Positions 28,445 through 38,207 of a DNA stretch of 64,000 nt are shown one piece after another. Origin of the DNA: Prochlorococcus sp. AG-363-C20 (GTDB lineage: Bacteria > Cyanobacteriota > Cyanobacteriia > PCC-6307 > Cyanobiaceae); contig QCFI01000002.1 in the NCBI GenBank assembly GCA_003280295.1, forward strand, positions 1-64,000, given 5' to 3'. Made by a program: the position numbers and the translations under genes. The notes under the pieces were generated by a model. It had not been told where the DNA came from. It was given only the letters and a program-made list of their open reading frames with translations, and searched no databases. Positions within the stretch are counted from its first letter, which is position 1; each line of letters opens with the position of its first letter.

Positions 28445-29551
28445 TCAAGGTGTATTCCAAACGAAACGAGAAGAAGCTGCATAATTCCATATAAACGCAA
28501 CAAATATTCCTGCAAGCTGAGCCCAAAATGTACTGGAAGAAACAGAGTTATAAAAGGCAGTTGCAAGTCCAACATTAGCCAATACAGGCAAAGAGCTAAC
28601 CAAAAGAAATTTCAACAGTCCTTTTAATAGAAATAAATTGTGCAGCCTTTGCGCTCTAAATGTAAGCAAATTATTCATTAAATAGTTAAAAGTTACCACA
28701 AGCAATACAGATATTGGCAATGCTTTCTCAAAAACCAAAGTAAAGATATTCATCAAGAAATATGTTGTCGTCAGTTGCAAAAAAGCCCCTGTTGAGCCTA
28801 CCAAACCAAAGCTAATGGCTCGCCGAGGTAATATTCGAAAAGAAAGTGTATGAATAAATGAGATCAAAAAGTCCCATACAATAGCTAAATCAAGTTTCGA
28901 AGTCCCATGCAAACGAGGCTGAAAAGTCAGTGGAACTTCGGAAATGCTCAACTTCCCACTGCTAACAGCAAGTAATTCATAGAAAAACTTAAATCCATTA
29001 ACATCTACTCTGCGTATATTTGTAAAGCAAGAATTTAAATTAACTACAAAACAACCACTCATATAATCAGTTAAATGGGTGTACTGCTTAGGCAGACTTA
29101 ATCGAGAAAGTCGATTGGCCCATATTGAACTGCCAGTTCTGTGATGACTCAAGCCTCTAATCTTGGCTTCGCTAAGGAATCTACTTCCAACAACAATATC
29201 CAGATTATTATCTTTTAAATGTCTAACAGCATTAATTACATCCAAAGGCTCATGCTGACCATCACTATCCATGACAGCTGCCAAATCAGCAGTCGAATCG
29301 AGCAAGCCTTCCTTAATAGCGCTAGAGAGTCCTGATCTACCTAATCGACGTATCAATCTTATTCTTTTATCTTGTCGTGCCAATTTCTTAACAAGTTCGG
29401 CAGTCCCATCTGTTGAATCATCATCAACTATCAGTATTTCAAGGTCAAATTCTCCACCTATGGATACGAGTTTCTGAAGTAATGGTTCAATATTCTCTCG
29501 CTCGTTGTAAGTAGGAAGAACAACCGAAAGGCGTTCTTGCATTAATGCCAT
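28445..29551 (-). CDS. GT2 polyprenyl-phosphate glycosyltransferase fused to a GtrA domain
   Basis: Residues 1-230 are a GT2 domain of the dolichol-phosphate mannosyltransferase type: SVVLPTYNERENIEPLL, the nucleotide-sugar site EILIVDDDSTDGTAELVK, AVMDSDGQHEP, and GSRFL. Residues 245-368 are a four-helix GtrA-like domain (ISFGLVGSTGAFLQLTTTYFLM... FVAFIWNYAASSRFVW). The fusion suggests synthesis of a polyprenyl-phosphate sugar at the inner face and its flipping outward. The neighbouring GT-C enzymes on each side could use that product. The start ATG is at 29551, with an alternative ATG three codons later. Confidence 0.88.
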   Translation of the reverse strand: MALMQERLSVVLPTYNERENIEPLLQKLVSIGGEFDLEILIVDDDSTDGTAELVKKLARQDKRIRLIRRLGRSGLSSAIKEGLLDSTADLAAVMDSDGQHEPLDVINAVRHLKDNNLDIVVGSRFLSEAKIRGLSHHRTGSSIWANRLSRLSLPKQYTHLTDYMSGCFVVNLNSCFTNIRRVDVNGFKFFYELLAVSSGKLSISEVPLTFQPRLHGTSKLDLAIVWDFLISFIHTLSFRILPRRAISFGLVGSTGAFLQLTTTYFLMNIFTLVFEKALPISVLLVVTFNYLMNNLLTFRAQRLHNLFLLKGLLKFLLVSSLPVLANVGLATAFYNSVSSSTFWAQLAGIFVAFIWNYAASSRFVWNTP

Positions 29552-29600
29552 TTAAATAAATTAGTAAAAAGGGAAATTAATTTTTTCAAAAAATTGAACT

Positions 29601-31250
29601 TTATTTGTTCTGACAGAAGACTAAGGCCCATTCACCATCTTTTTGAACTACTTTACAGTCTTTTTCAAAAGCCAAGCTACTGAGGCGTTTTGTATTTCTG
29701 GTCAAAAGCCATCCAGAATTGGGAAATTTATGAATGGTCTTTATTTTTTTTCCTGCATACCAATCGAGACTGGGACGTTCATAACTGCCTTCAATAAAGA
29801 CCTCAGACCCTTTTGCAGTTAATGCCATTTGAGCTACAGGTCTGACCAACCAATTCTCATTTAACTCCCATAACCAAAAACTTGATCTCATAAGAATACA
29901 AAGAGCTAAAAAACTGCCCCCTATAAGAGCCAAAAATCCAATCGCTCTTTGTTCTGTTAATGAGCTTGTTAATAACCACCCTCCTATCGTCCAACCAAAT
30001 CCAGAGGCAAATAAAATTGAAGTATAAGGTAGCAAAACTGGGGCAAATCCAAAGCTTCCAAATATTCCTAATCCGATCAGCCCAAGCCCAATACTTAACC
30101 ATAAATATGGAACACTCAATAGCAACAATTTTCCTGGATATTTACTAACCCCATCCCGTTTAATTAACCAAGCTAAAGGTCTCGCACATATCAAAGAAAA
30201 AGGAAGCCAAAGCGGATGGCTATACCAAGGAAGTTGAGTTTTAAGAGGAAGTATTGACAAAGCAATGACTAACTGTGTTCCTAAAGCCCATTTCCCCCAT
30301 CGGGTGTGCCTGTCCTGCCAAGCCCATAACATTCCTAAAGGCCAAAGCAATAACCATGGCCAACCTCCCTCAAAAACTTCAATTAAAGGTACTAAGAAAC
30401 CTAGATCACTTCCTTCTCCAGCATCAAAAAGCACTCGAGTTGCTCCATCAGCGCCCCAAAGCCAAAGTGCATTGCTTCCTCTCTGCACTCCATGCCATAT
30501 ATGCCATGAGATTCCTGGAACAAGTCCCACGGCAAAAGGGATTAATAATGAAACACGCCAAAGCTTTTGATTTTTTTCAAACAGTATTGGAAGCGCAGCA
30601 GCGGTAATTGCAGGCAAAAGTACAGGAGCTTTTAACAAAAGCAAAAAGCTACTTGCAATTCCTGCCCCAAATGCTCTTAATTTGTCAATAGAGCTATTAT
30701 CTATAGATACAAGAAACAGCCAAAAAAGAGCAATTACGCTCAATTGCGTTCCATCCAACATGGCCAGTTTCCCATGCCTGGCCAATGGCAAAAGAGTTAG
30801 CAAAATTGCAGCAGTTGAAATACTTAAAGTTGTATCTCTAGGTCTTAAATACCAATTAATCAGTCCTCCTAATGGAACAACCAAAGTTGATAACAAGGCA
30901 GGTGCTAATCGCACCACAAAATCAGAGGGCAACTTCTCCAAGTAATCTCTTCCGTGATTACTTAATTGCATAACTAGCGCAATCATCCAATGAAGTCCTG
31001 GTGCCTTATTTAAGTAGTCAGAGTCCCACAAAGTTGGCAATAATTTATCTAGTCCTTGTTTTTGACTTAGCTCAAAAGCAACTCGTGCCACAGTAGCCTC
31101 ATCAAAATCCCTTAAAGGCAGATCACCTAAGCCAATCAAAGACAATCCACATGCCAACAACCAAATCAGCATTAATCCCAAAAAAGGGGCTTTACTAATT
31201 GATGAACGGTAACTAGCCAATAACACATTCCATTGCTGTTTATTCTTCAT
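29601..31250 (-). CDS. ArnT/PMT-type membrane glycosyltransferase, second copy
   Basis: This GT-C family enzyme is related to 4-amino-4-deoxy-L-arabinose transferases. The first periplasmic loop motif is LPLRDFDEATVARVAFELSQ, with DFDE as the probable catalytic acid. DSDYLNKAPGLHWMIALVMQL follows, then about ten helices. The ATG at 31250 (MKNKQQWN) is preferred over the track's TTG at 31274. It is first in the three-gene operon. The two GT-C genes are clearly different in sequence, so this is not a simple duplication. Confidence 0.82.
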   Translation of the reverse strand: MKNKQQWNVLLASYRSSISKAPFLGLMLIWLLACGLSLIGLGDLPLRDFDEATVARVAFELSQKQGLDKLLPTLWDSDYLNKAPGLHWMIALVMQLSNHGRDYLEKLPSDFVVRLAPALLSTLVVPLGGLINWYLRPRDTTLSISTAAILLTLLPLARHGKLAMLDGTQLSVIALFWLFLVSIDNSSIDKLRAFGAGIASSFLLLLKAPVLLPAITAAALPILFEKNQKLWRVSLLIPFAVGLVPGISWHIWHGVQRGSNALWLWGADGATRVLFDAGEGSDLGFLVPLIEVFEGGWPWLLLWPLGMLWAWQDRHTRWGKWALGTQLVIALSILPLKTQLPWYSHPLWLPFSLICARPLAWLIKRDGVSKYPGKLLLLSVPYLWLSIGLGLIGLGIFGSFGFAPVLLPYTSILFASGFGWTIGGWLLTSSLTEQRAIGFLALIGGSFLALCILMRSSFWLWELNENWLVRPVAQMALTAKGSEVFIEGSYERPSLDWYAGKKIKTIHKFPNSGWLLTRNTKRLSSLAFEKDCKVVQKDGEWALVFCQNK

Positions 31251-31614
31251 AAGAAGAAAATATCTAAGTACCAACTTGGCACATGTTTATTAAGCAGTTC
31301 TATCTAAAAAAGAGAAAGTTGTTTTCTCTTGAAATTTAAAGTGCAATTCATGAGTCGATCTTCCGCAAGAAAAGCTTTCATATTTAGTTAAAAGCAAGAA
31401 GCGACAACCTTTAAGGTCAAAAAACTATGCAAAGTATATTTTATAGAATGCTAGTAAACCTAAAGAAAGCCCAACCTAAAAGTCCATCTATTTCGCATTA
31501 AAAAAGTCGCTCTCCTAGCCTGTCATTAGACATTCTGTCACATCCCTTTGTATCAAATGATATTCAATAGTTAATAATGGGTCTGCGCAAAAGCGCTTCT
31601 TACGTGAGGAAACC
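31251..31614. other. Upstream region of the porin gene
   Basis: About 360 bp divergent between the glycosyltransferase operon and the porin gene, with no ORF I can support. AT-rich promoter-like sequence (TATTTTATAGAATG, near 31437) lies 170 bp before the porin start, leaving room for a long leader. GAGGAAACC directly before the porin ATG is a good ribosome-binding site. Confidence 0.4.
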
Positions 31615-33102
31615 ATGAAACTTTTCCAGCGATTGCTGGTAGCTCCGGCTGCATTGGGCTTAATAGCTCCAATGGCTGCTACGGCTACTGAGCTCAACAT
31701 CAATGAAGTCTCTAACTACTCAGAGACAAGTGCAGAGACTCAAAGCATTTCTGCCTTTTCCGACGTCTACCCTACTGACTGGGCATATCAGGCGTTGAAC
31801 GATCTTCGTAAGCGTAGTGGCTGTTCAGCTGCGACCCCTCGTGGAAGCATGACTCGCTACGAAGCTGCTGCACTTCTAAATAAGTGCCTTAGTAACATTT
31901 CTCAAGTCACCGAAGAAGAGCAGTCTCTCATCGATGAGTTCAGTTCTGAATTGGCTGTTATTCAAGGTCGCTTAGATGTCCTTGAAAACAACCTAGACGG
32001 TGTTGAAGCCGGTGTTTTCTCAACTACCACGAAACTTTCTGGTCTAACCACATTCGTAATTGGTGGTGTCGAAACAAACAACATCGACGACACCAACAGG
32101 ACTGAATCCGTAACATTCAACTACGACACACGAATTGCTTTAGATACAAGTTTCACGGGTGATGACCTGCTGAAAACTGTATTACGTTCAGGCAACTTCA
32201 ATGCGAATGACCCATTTGGCACAAGTGGAATTTCCACACTAGAAACAGCATTTATTTCTGCCGATGATCAACTAGCAGTACATCGTAACTACTACCAGTT
32301 CCCCATTGGAGAGGATCTAACTGCAACTCTTGGTGCCGTAGTCCGTCAAGACGACATGCTTGGTGTATGGCCTAGTGCTTATCCAAGTGAATCAGTTCTA
32401 GACTCATTGACTTATGCCGGTGCTAGAGCTGCCTATAACCTATCCATGGGTCAAGGTGCTGGTCTCACCTACGCAAAAGACAACATAAGCGCCAGCCTAC
32501 TGTTTGTTTCAGAAAACGGTGATCGGGCTATTTCAGATAACACCAATGACGGTGGTCTTTTGACCGCCCAAGGTTCTGATGACCTAACCACTCAAATTGC
32601 TTGGATAGGTGATGAAGGCTTGACATTGGCTGCTGCTTACACAGTTTCCGATGGTGGAAACGACGCAAATGCAGCATTGGAACAAGACTTCACTGCTTTT
32701 GGTCTCAGTGCAGTTTATGAAACCGATTTTGATAGCGACTTAGTTCCAAGTTCTATCAGTGCTGGTATGGGTTGGGAAAGCCCTGACATCAAGGACTCCG
32801 TTGACGAGCCAACCAACAGCATTGAAGACAAAAGAACTTGGACTATTGGTCTTTTGTGGAGTGATGCTTTCGAAGAAGGCAACACTCTGGGCTTCGGTAT
32901 CGGAACATCCGATGCTAACCATGCAAACTCTGGTCACAAAGAAGACGTAGGCTATGACGACCCACTAGCTTATGAACTCTTCTATCAAATGACTATTAGC
33001 GACAACGTCACAGTTACACCTGCGATGTTTGTTCAGCAAAGAGATGGTCAACATCTCGATGATGTTGTAGGTGGATTGGTTAAAACCACCTTCAACTTCT
33101 GA
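31615..33102 (+). CDS. SLH-domain outer membrane porin
   Basis: This is a cyanobacterial-type major porin, 495 residues. A signal peptide (LFQRLLVAPAALGLIAPMAATA) covers about residues 3-24. An SLH domain follows (FSDVYPTDWAYQALNDLRKRSGC ... MTRYEAAALLNKCL), which tethers the protein to the peptidoglycan-linked polymer. A short coiled-coil-like stretch (EEEQSLIDEFSSELAVIQGRLDVLE) leads to an acidic beta-barrel, and the C-terminal aromatic is Phe (KTTFNF). Such porins dominate the outer membrane of marine picocyanobacteria. It stands alone with its own terminator, consistent with high expression. Confidence 0.92.
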   Translation: MKLFQRLLVAPAALGLIAPMAATATELNINEVSNYSETSAETQSISAFSDVYPTDWAYQALNDLRKRSGCSAATPRGSMTRYEAAALLNKCLSNISQVTEEEQSLIDEFSSELAVIQGRLDVLENNLDGVEAGVFSTTTKLSGLTTFVIGGVETNNIDDTNRTESVTFNYDTRIALDTSFTGDDLLKTVLRSGNFNANDPFGTSGISTLETAFISADDQLAVHRNYYQFPIGEDLTATLGAVVRQDDMLGVWPSAYPSESVLDSLTYAGARAAYNLSMGQGAGLTYAKDNISASLLFVSENGDRAISDNTNDGGLLTAQGSDDLTTQIAWIGDEGLTLAAAYTVSDGGNDANAALEQDFTAFGLSAVYETDFDSDLVPSSISAGMGWESPDIKDSVDEPTNSIEDKRTWTIGLLWSDAFEEGNTLGFGIGTSDANHANSGHKEDVGYDDPLAYELFYQMTISDNVTVTPAMFVQQRDGQHLDDVVGGLVKTTFNF

Positions 33103-33138
33103 TCAAGAAGATCTGAAGTTAATTCATCCTGAATTATC

Positions 33139-33168
33139 AACTCCCACTCAATTGAGTGGGAGTTTTTT
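33139..33168 (+). terminator. Intrinsic terminator of the porin gene
   Basis: AACTCCCACTCA and its exact complement form a perfect palindromic stem, followed by a run of six T. It lies 37 bp after the porin stop and is the clearest rho-independent terminator in the window. Confidence 0.9.
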
Positions 33169-33296
33169 CATGCCATAAAATTTTTGATTTTAAGTAAGAT
33201 CAATTACTTAAAATCAAAACCTTCAATTACTTAATAAATTAGGGTTAAACACATATTGAATTTCTTAATCAACTAACAATCCTTTAAAAGCAACTA

Positions 33297-34265
33297 ATGA
33301 GAATTGCTTCTGATATAACAGCTTTAGCTGGTCGAACTCCTTTAGTTCGACTAAACAGACTTCCCAACTCCTTTGGATGTCGTGCGGAAATATTAGCTAA
33401 ATTAGAAAGCTTTAATCCCACAGCTTCAGTAAAAGATCGAATCGCTGCAGCAATGGTTAAAGCAGCAGAGGATGGTGGGACTATTCAGCCAGGGCAAACT
33501 GTACTCATAGAACCTACTAGTGGAAACACAGGTATAGCCCTGGCAATGGTTGCCGCAGCTAAGGGATACCGGCTCATCCTCACAATGCCAGACACAATGA
33601 GTCAAGAAAGACGCGCCATGCTTCGCGCATATGGAGCCGAGCTTCAACTCACATCAGGGGAGGAAGGAATTCAAGGAGCAATTGATTTAGCCCAAGAGTT
33701 AGTTGCTTCTACACCAAATGCCTATCTTTTGCAGCAATTTGACAACCCTGCCAATCCAGAGATACATGAAACTACAACTGCAGAAGAAATCTGGATGGAT
33801 TGTGAAAAGAATATCGATGGTTTCATCGCAGGTGTTGGAACAGGAGGCACAATTACTGGTTGTGCAAGAGTTTTAAAAAAAAGAAATCCGAAGCTTTTGG
33901 TGATTGCTGTAGAACCTTCATCTAGCGCTGTCCTTTCAGGAGGAAAGCCAGGACCACATCCCATTCAAGGAATCGGAGCTGGCTTTATTCCAAGTGTTCT
34001 AGATCAATCATTAATAGATGAAATCCTCCAAATTAGTGACAATGAAGCAATAGAAATGGGAAGACGGCTTGCAAGGGAAGAAGGCCTTCTTAGTGGTGTT
34101 AGTAGCGGTGCTGCTATTGCAGCAGCACTCAAAATTGGGTCTCGTGAAGAAATGGTAGACAGACGACTAGTTGTGATCCTTCCTAGCTTTGGTGAGCGTT
34201 ATCTCTCTACTTCAATGTTTAGTGCTATTTCATCAATGCCAGCACACCAAAATGGACACCTTTAA
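33297..34265 (+). CDS. cysK: Cysteine synthase A (O-acetylserine sulfhydrylase)
   Basis: This PLP enzyme makes cysteine from O-acetylserine and sulfide. The PLP lysine is in [15 protein letters not shown] (about Lys43). The substrate loop is [21 protein letters not shown], the phosphate-binding loop [15 protein letters not shown], and [13 protein letters not shown] is near the C-terminus. Length 322 is typical. The start ATG is at 33297 ([20 protein letters not shown]). A J-domain gene follows 23 bp downstream. Confidence 0.94.
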   Translation: MRIASDITALAGRTPLVRLNRLPNSFGCRAEILAKLESFNPTASVKDRIAAAMVKAAEDGGTIQPGQTVLIEPTSGNTGIALAMVAAAKGYRLILTMPDTMSQERRAMLRAYGAELQLTSGEEGIQGAIDLAQELVASTPNAYLLQQFDNPANPEIHETTTAEEIWMDCEKNIDGFIAGVGTGGTITGCARVLKKRNPKLLVIAVEPSSSAVLSGGKPGPHPIQGIGAGFIPSVLDQSLIDEILQISDNEAIEMGRRLAREEGLLSGVSSGAAIAAALKIGSREEMVDRRLVVILPSFGERYLSTSMFSAISSMPAHQNGHL

Positions 34266-34288
34266 AAGATTTACTTAATAGCTCAAAT

Positions 34289-34987
34289 ATGTCAAATAAC
34301 CCTTACAAAATCCTAGGTGTTAGCTCAAGCGCCAACTCAGAAGAAATCAAAGCTGCATATAGACAATTAGTTAAACAACATCACCCCGATACTGGTGGAG
34401 ATAAGCAAACTATCCTTTCACTAAATGCAGCTTGGGAGATTTTAGGAGATAAAGAAAAACGCTTAGCCTATGACAAGAAAAATAATGCAATTGACTCTCT
34501 TAGCAAAGAGTCTAAAAAAAGAGGCATCAGAAATGCCCAGGCTAGTTATGCAGCTAAAAGGGCAAAAAGAAGATCAGTCGCAGAAGATAATGCACTATTG
34601 AAATGGTTACATGAGGTTTATTCCCCAATCGACCTGTTACTAGATCAAGTAATGCATCCTTTTTCTGCTGAGCTGAAAGCTCTGTCAGGAGACCCATACG
34701 ACGACGAACTCATGCAGAACTTTTGCTCTTATCTAGAAAACAGTCAAAAAAAACTTGAGAAAGTTGAACAAATTTATCGTTCAATACCTACGCCAGAAAC
34801 AGTCTATGGTTTTAGTCTAAGTCTCTATCATTGTCTATCTCAAGTAAAGGATGCTTTGAATGAAATTGAGCGATACACAATGGGGTACGTCGATGGTTAC
34901 CTACATGACGGTCATGAGATGTTACGAAAAGCCCAGCAAACACACGAGCAACTCAAACAAGAGCGATTTCGACTGGAAATCTCTTGA
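34289..34987 (+). CDS. J-domain (DnaJ-like) protein
   Basis: A J domain fills residues 3-65: NPYKILGVSSSANSEEIKAAYRQLVKQHHPDTGG includes the HPD tripeptide needed to stimulate Hsp70 ATPase. There is no Gly/Phe region, zinc domain or DnaJ C-terminal domain. The remaining 160 residues are helical and specific to this group (basic stretch SYAAKRAKRRSVAED, then EVYSPIDLLLDQVMHPF). It is therefore a dedicated co-chaperone of unknown client, probably co-transcribed with cysK. Confidence 0.88.
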   Translation: MSNNPYKILGVSSSANSEEIKAAYRQLVKQHHPDTGGDKQTILSLNAAWEILGDKEKRLAYDKKNNAIDSLSKESKKRGIRNAQASYAAKRAKRRSVAEDNALLKWLHEVYSPIDLLLDQVMHPFSAELKALSGDPYDDELMQNFCSYLENSQKKLEKVEQIYRSIPTPETVYGFSLSLYHCLSQVKDALNEIERYTMGYVDGYLHDGHEMLRKAQQTHEQLKQERFRLEIS

Positions 34988-35020
34988 GCTAATTTAGCTA
35001 TAAGCTTTTCACTTAATAAA

Positions 35021-35275
35021 TCACCTCCAAGCTTCTAATTGATCTATTCGCAACCAAACATCTGGGACAGGCATTCGCCAACGAACTTGACAATAGTCAC
35101 CTTTGATAAGCAATAGTTCTCCTGGACCATCAAAAATGTAATCAGGGGGAAATTGATCGCTAGCAGTTGCCTCGAGACTATTTTGATAAGCCTCACGTTT
35201 AACTCTTACCAAAGATCCTTTCCTCAAGTTTTTCGGAGGCTTGGGAGAAGTGACTTCTTCAGCCATCAGATACAT
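35021..35275 (-). CDS. ndhO: NAD(P)H-quinone oxidoreductase subunit O (NdhO)
   Basis: NdhO is a small oxygenic-photosynthesis-specific NDH-1 subunit at the hydrophilic arm. The sequence shows LRKGSLVRVKREAY, PPDYIFDGPGELLLIKGDYCQVRWRMPVPDVWLRIDQLE, the family core. Two ATGs compete: 35275 (MYLMAEE) and 35266 (MAEEVTSP). Neither has a visible Shine-Dalgarno. The protein is 81-84 residues. It is convergent with the J-domain gene. Confidence 0.93.
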   Translation of the reverse strand: MYLMAEEVTSPKPPKNLRKGSLVRVKREAYQNSLEATASDQFPPDYIFDGPGELLLIKGDYCQVRWRMPVPDVWLRIDQLEAWR

Positions 35276-35471
35276 TCAATATGCCTAAGGATAAATGCTT
35301 GATAGAAGGAAATTCTTTCTTAGTAAAAATGATTCTCCTTTTGACTCGGAAAGTTAAGGTTGATTACTACAAAAACAAATTCGTTTACGCCGCCAACTAA
35401 TTTTTTTCCATTACGGCTTTGTTGAAAGTATAAGAATCGCCTTAACCTCGCAAACATTGCTTTTTTGATCA

Positions 35472-36419
35472 ATGCGCCTACTACTAATTGGCTGCACAGG
35501 TTTTATAGGTCGTGAATTGATCCCTCAACTATTAAATCATGGACATCAATTAACCATTGTTAGTAGAAAAAAAGAGCAAGGGTTTTCATCAGATCAAATC
35601 ACCCAATTGCAACTTAATCCGGCAATAGCCCACAACTGGGATGGAGATGTACTTAAAAAAGCTCTGAATCAAGCAGAAGGCGTAATAAACCTTGCGGGCG
35701 AACCTATTGCTAACAAACGTTGGAGTTCAACTCACTGTCTTGAAATTGAAAATAGTCGTCTTGAAACAACAAAAGCATTGATCAATGCCATGAGAAAACT
35801 ACGCAAACCTCCCCGAGTTCTTGTAAATGCATCAGCAATCGGCTACTACGGAACGAGTCCAGATACTAATTTCACGGAAGACAGCAAAAATGGAAAAGAC
35901 TTTTTAGCAAGTCTTTGTACACGATGGGAAAATGCCGCAATTAAGAAGCCGAAAGCAACACGACTCATAATCTTTCGAATAGGAATTGTACTGGGTTCAA
36001 ATGGAGGTGCACTAGGGAAAATGCTTCCTATTTTTAAAGCTGGCTTAGGAGGCCCCATAGGAGATGGGCAACAATGGATGAGTTGGATACATCGAACCGA
36101 TCTGTGTCAAATGATGGAACAAGCTCTAATAAATAAAAACTGGTCAGGTGTGGTCAACGCTGTTGCTCCACAAACTATTTCTATGAGCAATTTTGCTGCT
36201 GCTTTAGGAAAGTCCCTTGGACGTCCAAGCTTATTACCTGTTCCCGGTCCAATTCTAAAATTGCTATTAGGGGACGGAGCACGTGTAGTTCTGGAAGGGC
36301 AAAAGGTTGAATCTCTCAAGTTAAAGCAACTGGAATTTCAATTCAAATATCCAAAACTCAATCAAGCACTGATTGAAATAACACAACCAAAGGAATCAAA
36401 CAATAGTCAATCTTTCTGA
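35472..36419 (+). CDS. TIGR01777-type NAD-dependent epimerase/dehydratase
   Basis: This extended SDR protein has 315 residues. The Rossmann motif GCTGFIGRELIPQLL is at residue 7. GVINLAGEPIANKRW, the family signature LVNASAIGYYGTSPD (Tyr active-site region) and MSWIHRTDLCQM follow, then a C-terminal DUF1731-like segment (LGKSLGRPSLLPVPGPILKLLLGDGA...). Members occur in cyanobacteria and plastids. Links with cell division or envelope have been suggested, but the substrate is unknown. It stands alone between divergent ndhO and a convergent LpxB-like gene. Confidence 0.88.
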   Translation: MRLLLIGCTGFIGRELIPQLLNHGHQLTIVSRKKEQGFSSDQITQLQLNPAIAHNWDGDVLKKALNQAEGVINLAGEPIANKRWSSTHCLEIENSRLETTKALINAMRKLRKPPRVLVNASAIGYYGTSPDTNFTEDSKNGKDFLASLCTRWENAAIKKPKATRLIIFRIGIVLGSNGGALGKMLPIFKAGLGGPIGDGQQWMSWIHRTDLCQMMEQALINKNWSGVVNAVAPQTISMSNFAAALGKSLGRPSLLPVPGPILKLLLGDGARVVLEGQKVESLKLKQLEFQFKYPKLNQALIEITQPKESNNSQSF

Positions 36420-36523
36420 CAGCTCTCTTAAGCCAAACAAACCAATCAGATATAAATTAAAACTCTACTAAGTAATAACATCCAACCATTCTTAAAAGAA
36501 ACTTGGCATTAAAATTATAAAGT

Positions 36524-37726
36524 TCAACAGAGAGGCAAAGTTAATATCGCTTGCGCTATCCTTTTGGCGCCTCCTTTATTTCCTAATCTTCTTAAAGCTT
36601 CTTGATGACATTTATTTTTTAAAGAAATGTCATTCTGAGTTCTTTCCAACAAATCGAAAATTAAATTCCCTGTATTCCTCAAAATTATTTCTTCTCCCAC
36701 CTTCCCATTTGCACAAAAGATAGTCGGACCTAATAATCGTCTTTGCGCTTCAGCAAAAGAAGCTGTGAACTGAGGCCCATAGCCTGGAAGTTGTAAAACA
36801 GGCTTACCAAGACCAGCTGCTTGCTCAGTAGCCGTACCAGCCATAGACAACAAAACATCACTACTCTGAAGAACTTGTACAAATGAATCACGATGAACAT
36901 TGACCCTGGAATGATTTCGCACTAATTGCACACATGAACCTCTTTCATCAGAATCTCTGACGTCCCAACCTTGGAAAGCAACTAATTTTCTCAAAGCTAA
37001 ATCATCCAATGCAGGTACTAACGCAATATCAAAGCTGATATCAATCCTTTCCATCTTGGCTAATGGTAGACATTCAATGACACGAAGAATTAAAAGAAGA
37101 TTCTCATCTAACTCTGGACGACGACTACCTGGTAGCAAACCCAAGCGAAGATGGCACTTTGGCAAAGCTGGTTGAGGTGCCAAGACTGGATCCATAAAAG
37201 GGTTTCCTAAAAAGTCAACATCGCTAAGTAACTGCATTCTTAGGTCATCTGCAGTCAGTTGATCCCGAGTAAATATCTTGAGAAATCTTTGACTCGATAA
37301 GCAATTTGCACAAGGCCAGGGCAGTCTTAGCTTCCCTTCATAGTGACTGGAGTAAGCCACCAGATAAGTAACCACAGGCAATCTGGTTAACCATGCTGCT
37401 AAAACAGGTACAACATCTCCAATAACTATCAAGAGATCATAATTACGAGCAATTGAAAATAAGTGAAAGAAACGACCAAAAAGGTACAGCAATTGGCCCT
37501 GCAGAAATTCAGTTAATCGACCAGAAAAAGTAGTATAACCAAGCCCACCTGTACTAAATTGTTTTGTCTTACCATGAGTCTTTATTCCTGCTGATAAATA
37601 AGAATAGCCATAACCAACAAGAGGTAAAGCCTCAACTTCTTGGCCAAGTTTTTGTAGAGCTTTTCCTACTAAAGCACCTGAAAGGTCTTCCCCATGACCA
37701 TTACTCAAAATTAAAATTCGCACCAA
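36524..37726 (-). CDS. Lipid-A-disaccharide synthase-like glycosyltransferase (TIGR03492 type)
   Basis: This 400-residue protein resembles the LpxB-related family confined largely to cyanobacteria. The N-terminal segment is ILILSNGHGEDLSGALVGKAL, the centre has LGLLPGSRRPELDENL, and the nucleotide-sugar-binding C-terminal segment is LSMAGTATEQAAGLGKPVLQLPGYGPQF. It looks like a GT-B retaining transferase. Marine picocyanobacteria have reduced lipid A, so a true LpxB role is doubtful. The start is TTG/ATG-level uncertain, as it begins 1 bp after the TPR gene stop. Confidence 0.82.
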   Translation of the reverse strand: MVRILILSNGHGEDLSGALVGKALQKLGQEVEALPLVGYGYSYLSAGIKTHGKTKQFSTGGLGYTTFSGRLTEFLQGQLLYLFGRFFHLFSIARNYDLLIVIGDVVPVLAAWLTRLPVVTYLVAYSSHYEGKLRLPWPCANCLSSQRFLKIFTRDQLTADDLRMQLLSDVDFLGNPFMDPVLAPQPALPKCHLRLGLLPGSRRPELDENLLLILRVIECLPLAKMERIDISFDIALVPALDDLALRKLVAFQGWDVRDSDERGSCVQLVRNHSRVNVHRDSFVQVLQSSDVLLSMAGTATEQAAGLGKPVLQLPGYGPQFTASFAEAQRRLLGPTIFCANGKVGEEIILRNTGNLIFDLLERTQNDISLKNKCHQEALRRLGNKGGAKRIAQAILTLPLC

Positions 37727-37727
37727 A

Positions 37728-38147
37728 CTAGAAATCCAACCAAGTCTTAATTTTTTCTAGAGCCAACCAATTTGGTTTTCGATTCAAGCCATCTTCTATT
37801 GAATTTTTCAATTCTTTTTCTAGATCGGGAACAGCTACTAAAACTCTATTAAGAAAGTCAATATGTTCTCTCACACCTTTGGATTTTGTTTCTAGTAAAG
37901 CCAAACAAAGATTAATTCTTGCTTGAGGATCCTGTCTATTTAATTTCACAGCTCTTCTCGCCGAGCGAAGTGCTTCATCATTCTGATTACAAAGCAATTG
38001 TAACCAAGCAAGACAAGTCCATCCCGCTGCTTGATTTGGAGCTGTTGATGTAATTGTCTCAAAATCCTTGATCAACTCACTAGCTTCAATCCCAGACTCA
38101 TATCTAGCCATTGCCTTATCAAACAAACTCCCTTCAGTAGTCTCCAT
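37728..38147 (-). CDS. TPR-repeat protein
   Basis: This 139-residue soluble protein has about two tetratricopeptide units in the middle (AAGWTCLAWLQLLCNQNDEALRSARRAVKLNRQDPQARINLCLALLE). The ends are helical and lack a catalytic motif. TPR proteins mediate protein contacts; the partner is not indicated. It is co-directional with the LpxB-like gene with 1 bp spacing, so the two are probably translated from one mRNA. Confidence 0.75.
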   Translation of the reverse strand: METTEGSLFDKAMARYESGIEASELIKDFETITSTAPNQAAGWTCLAWLQLLCNQNDEALRSARRAVKLNRQDPQARINLCLALLETKSKGVREHIDFLNRVLVAVPDLEKELKNSIEDGLNRKPNWLALEKIKTWLDF

Positions 38148-38207
38148 GAGATGAAAAATTGCTAATTAGGAACTCCCAGTTTCCTACGTTTACATATTTT
38201 TGATAAG

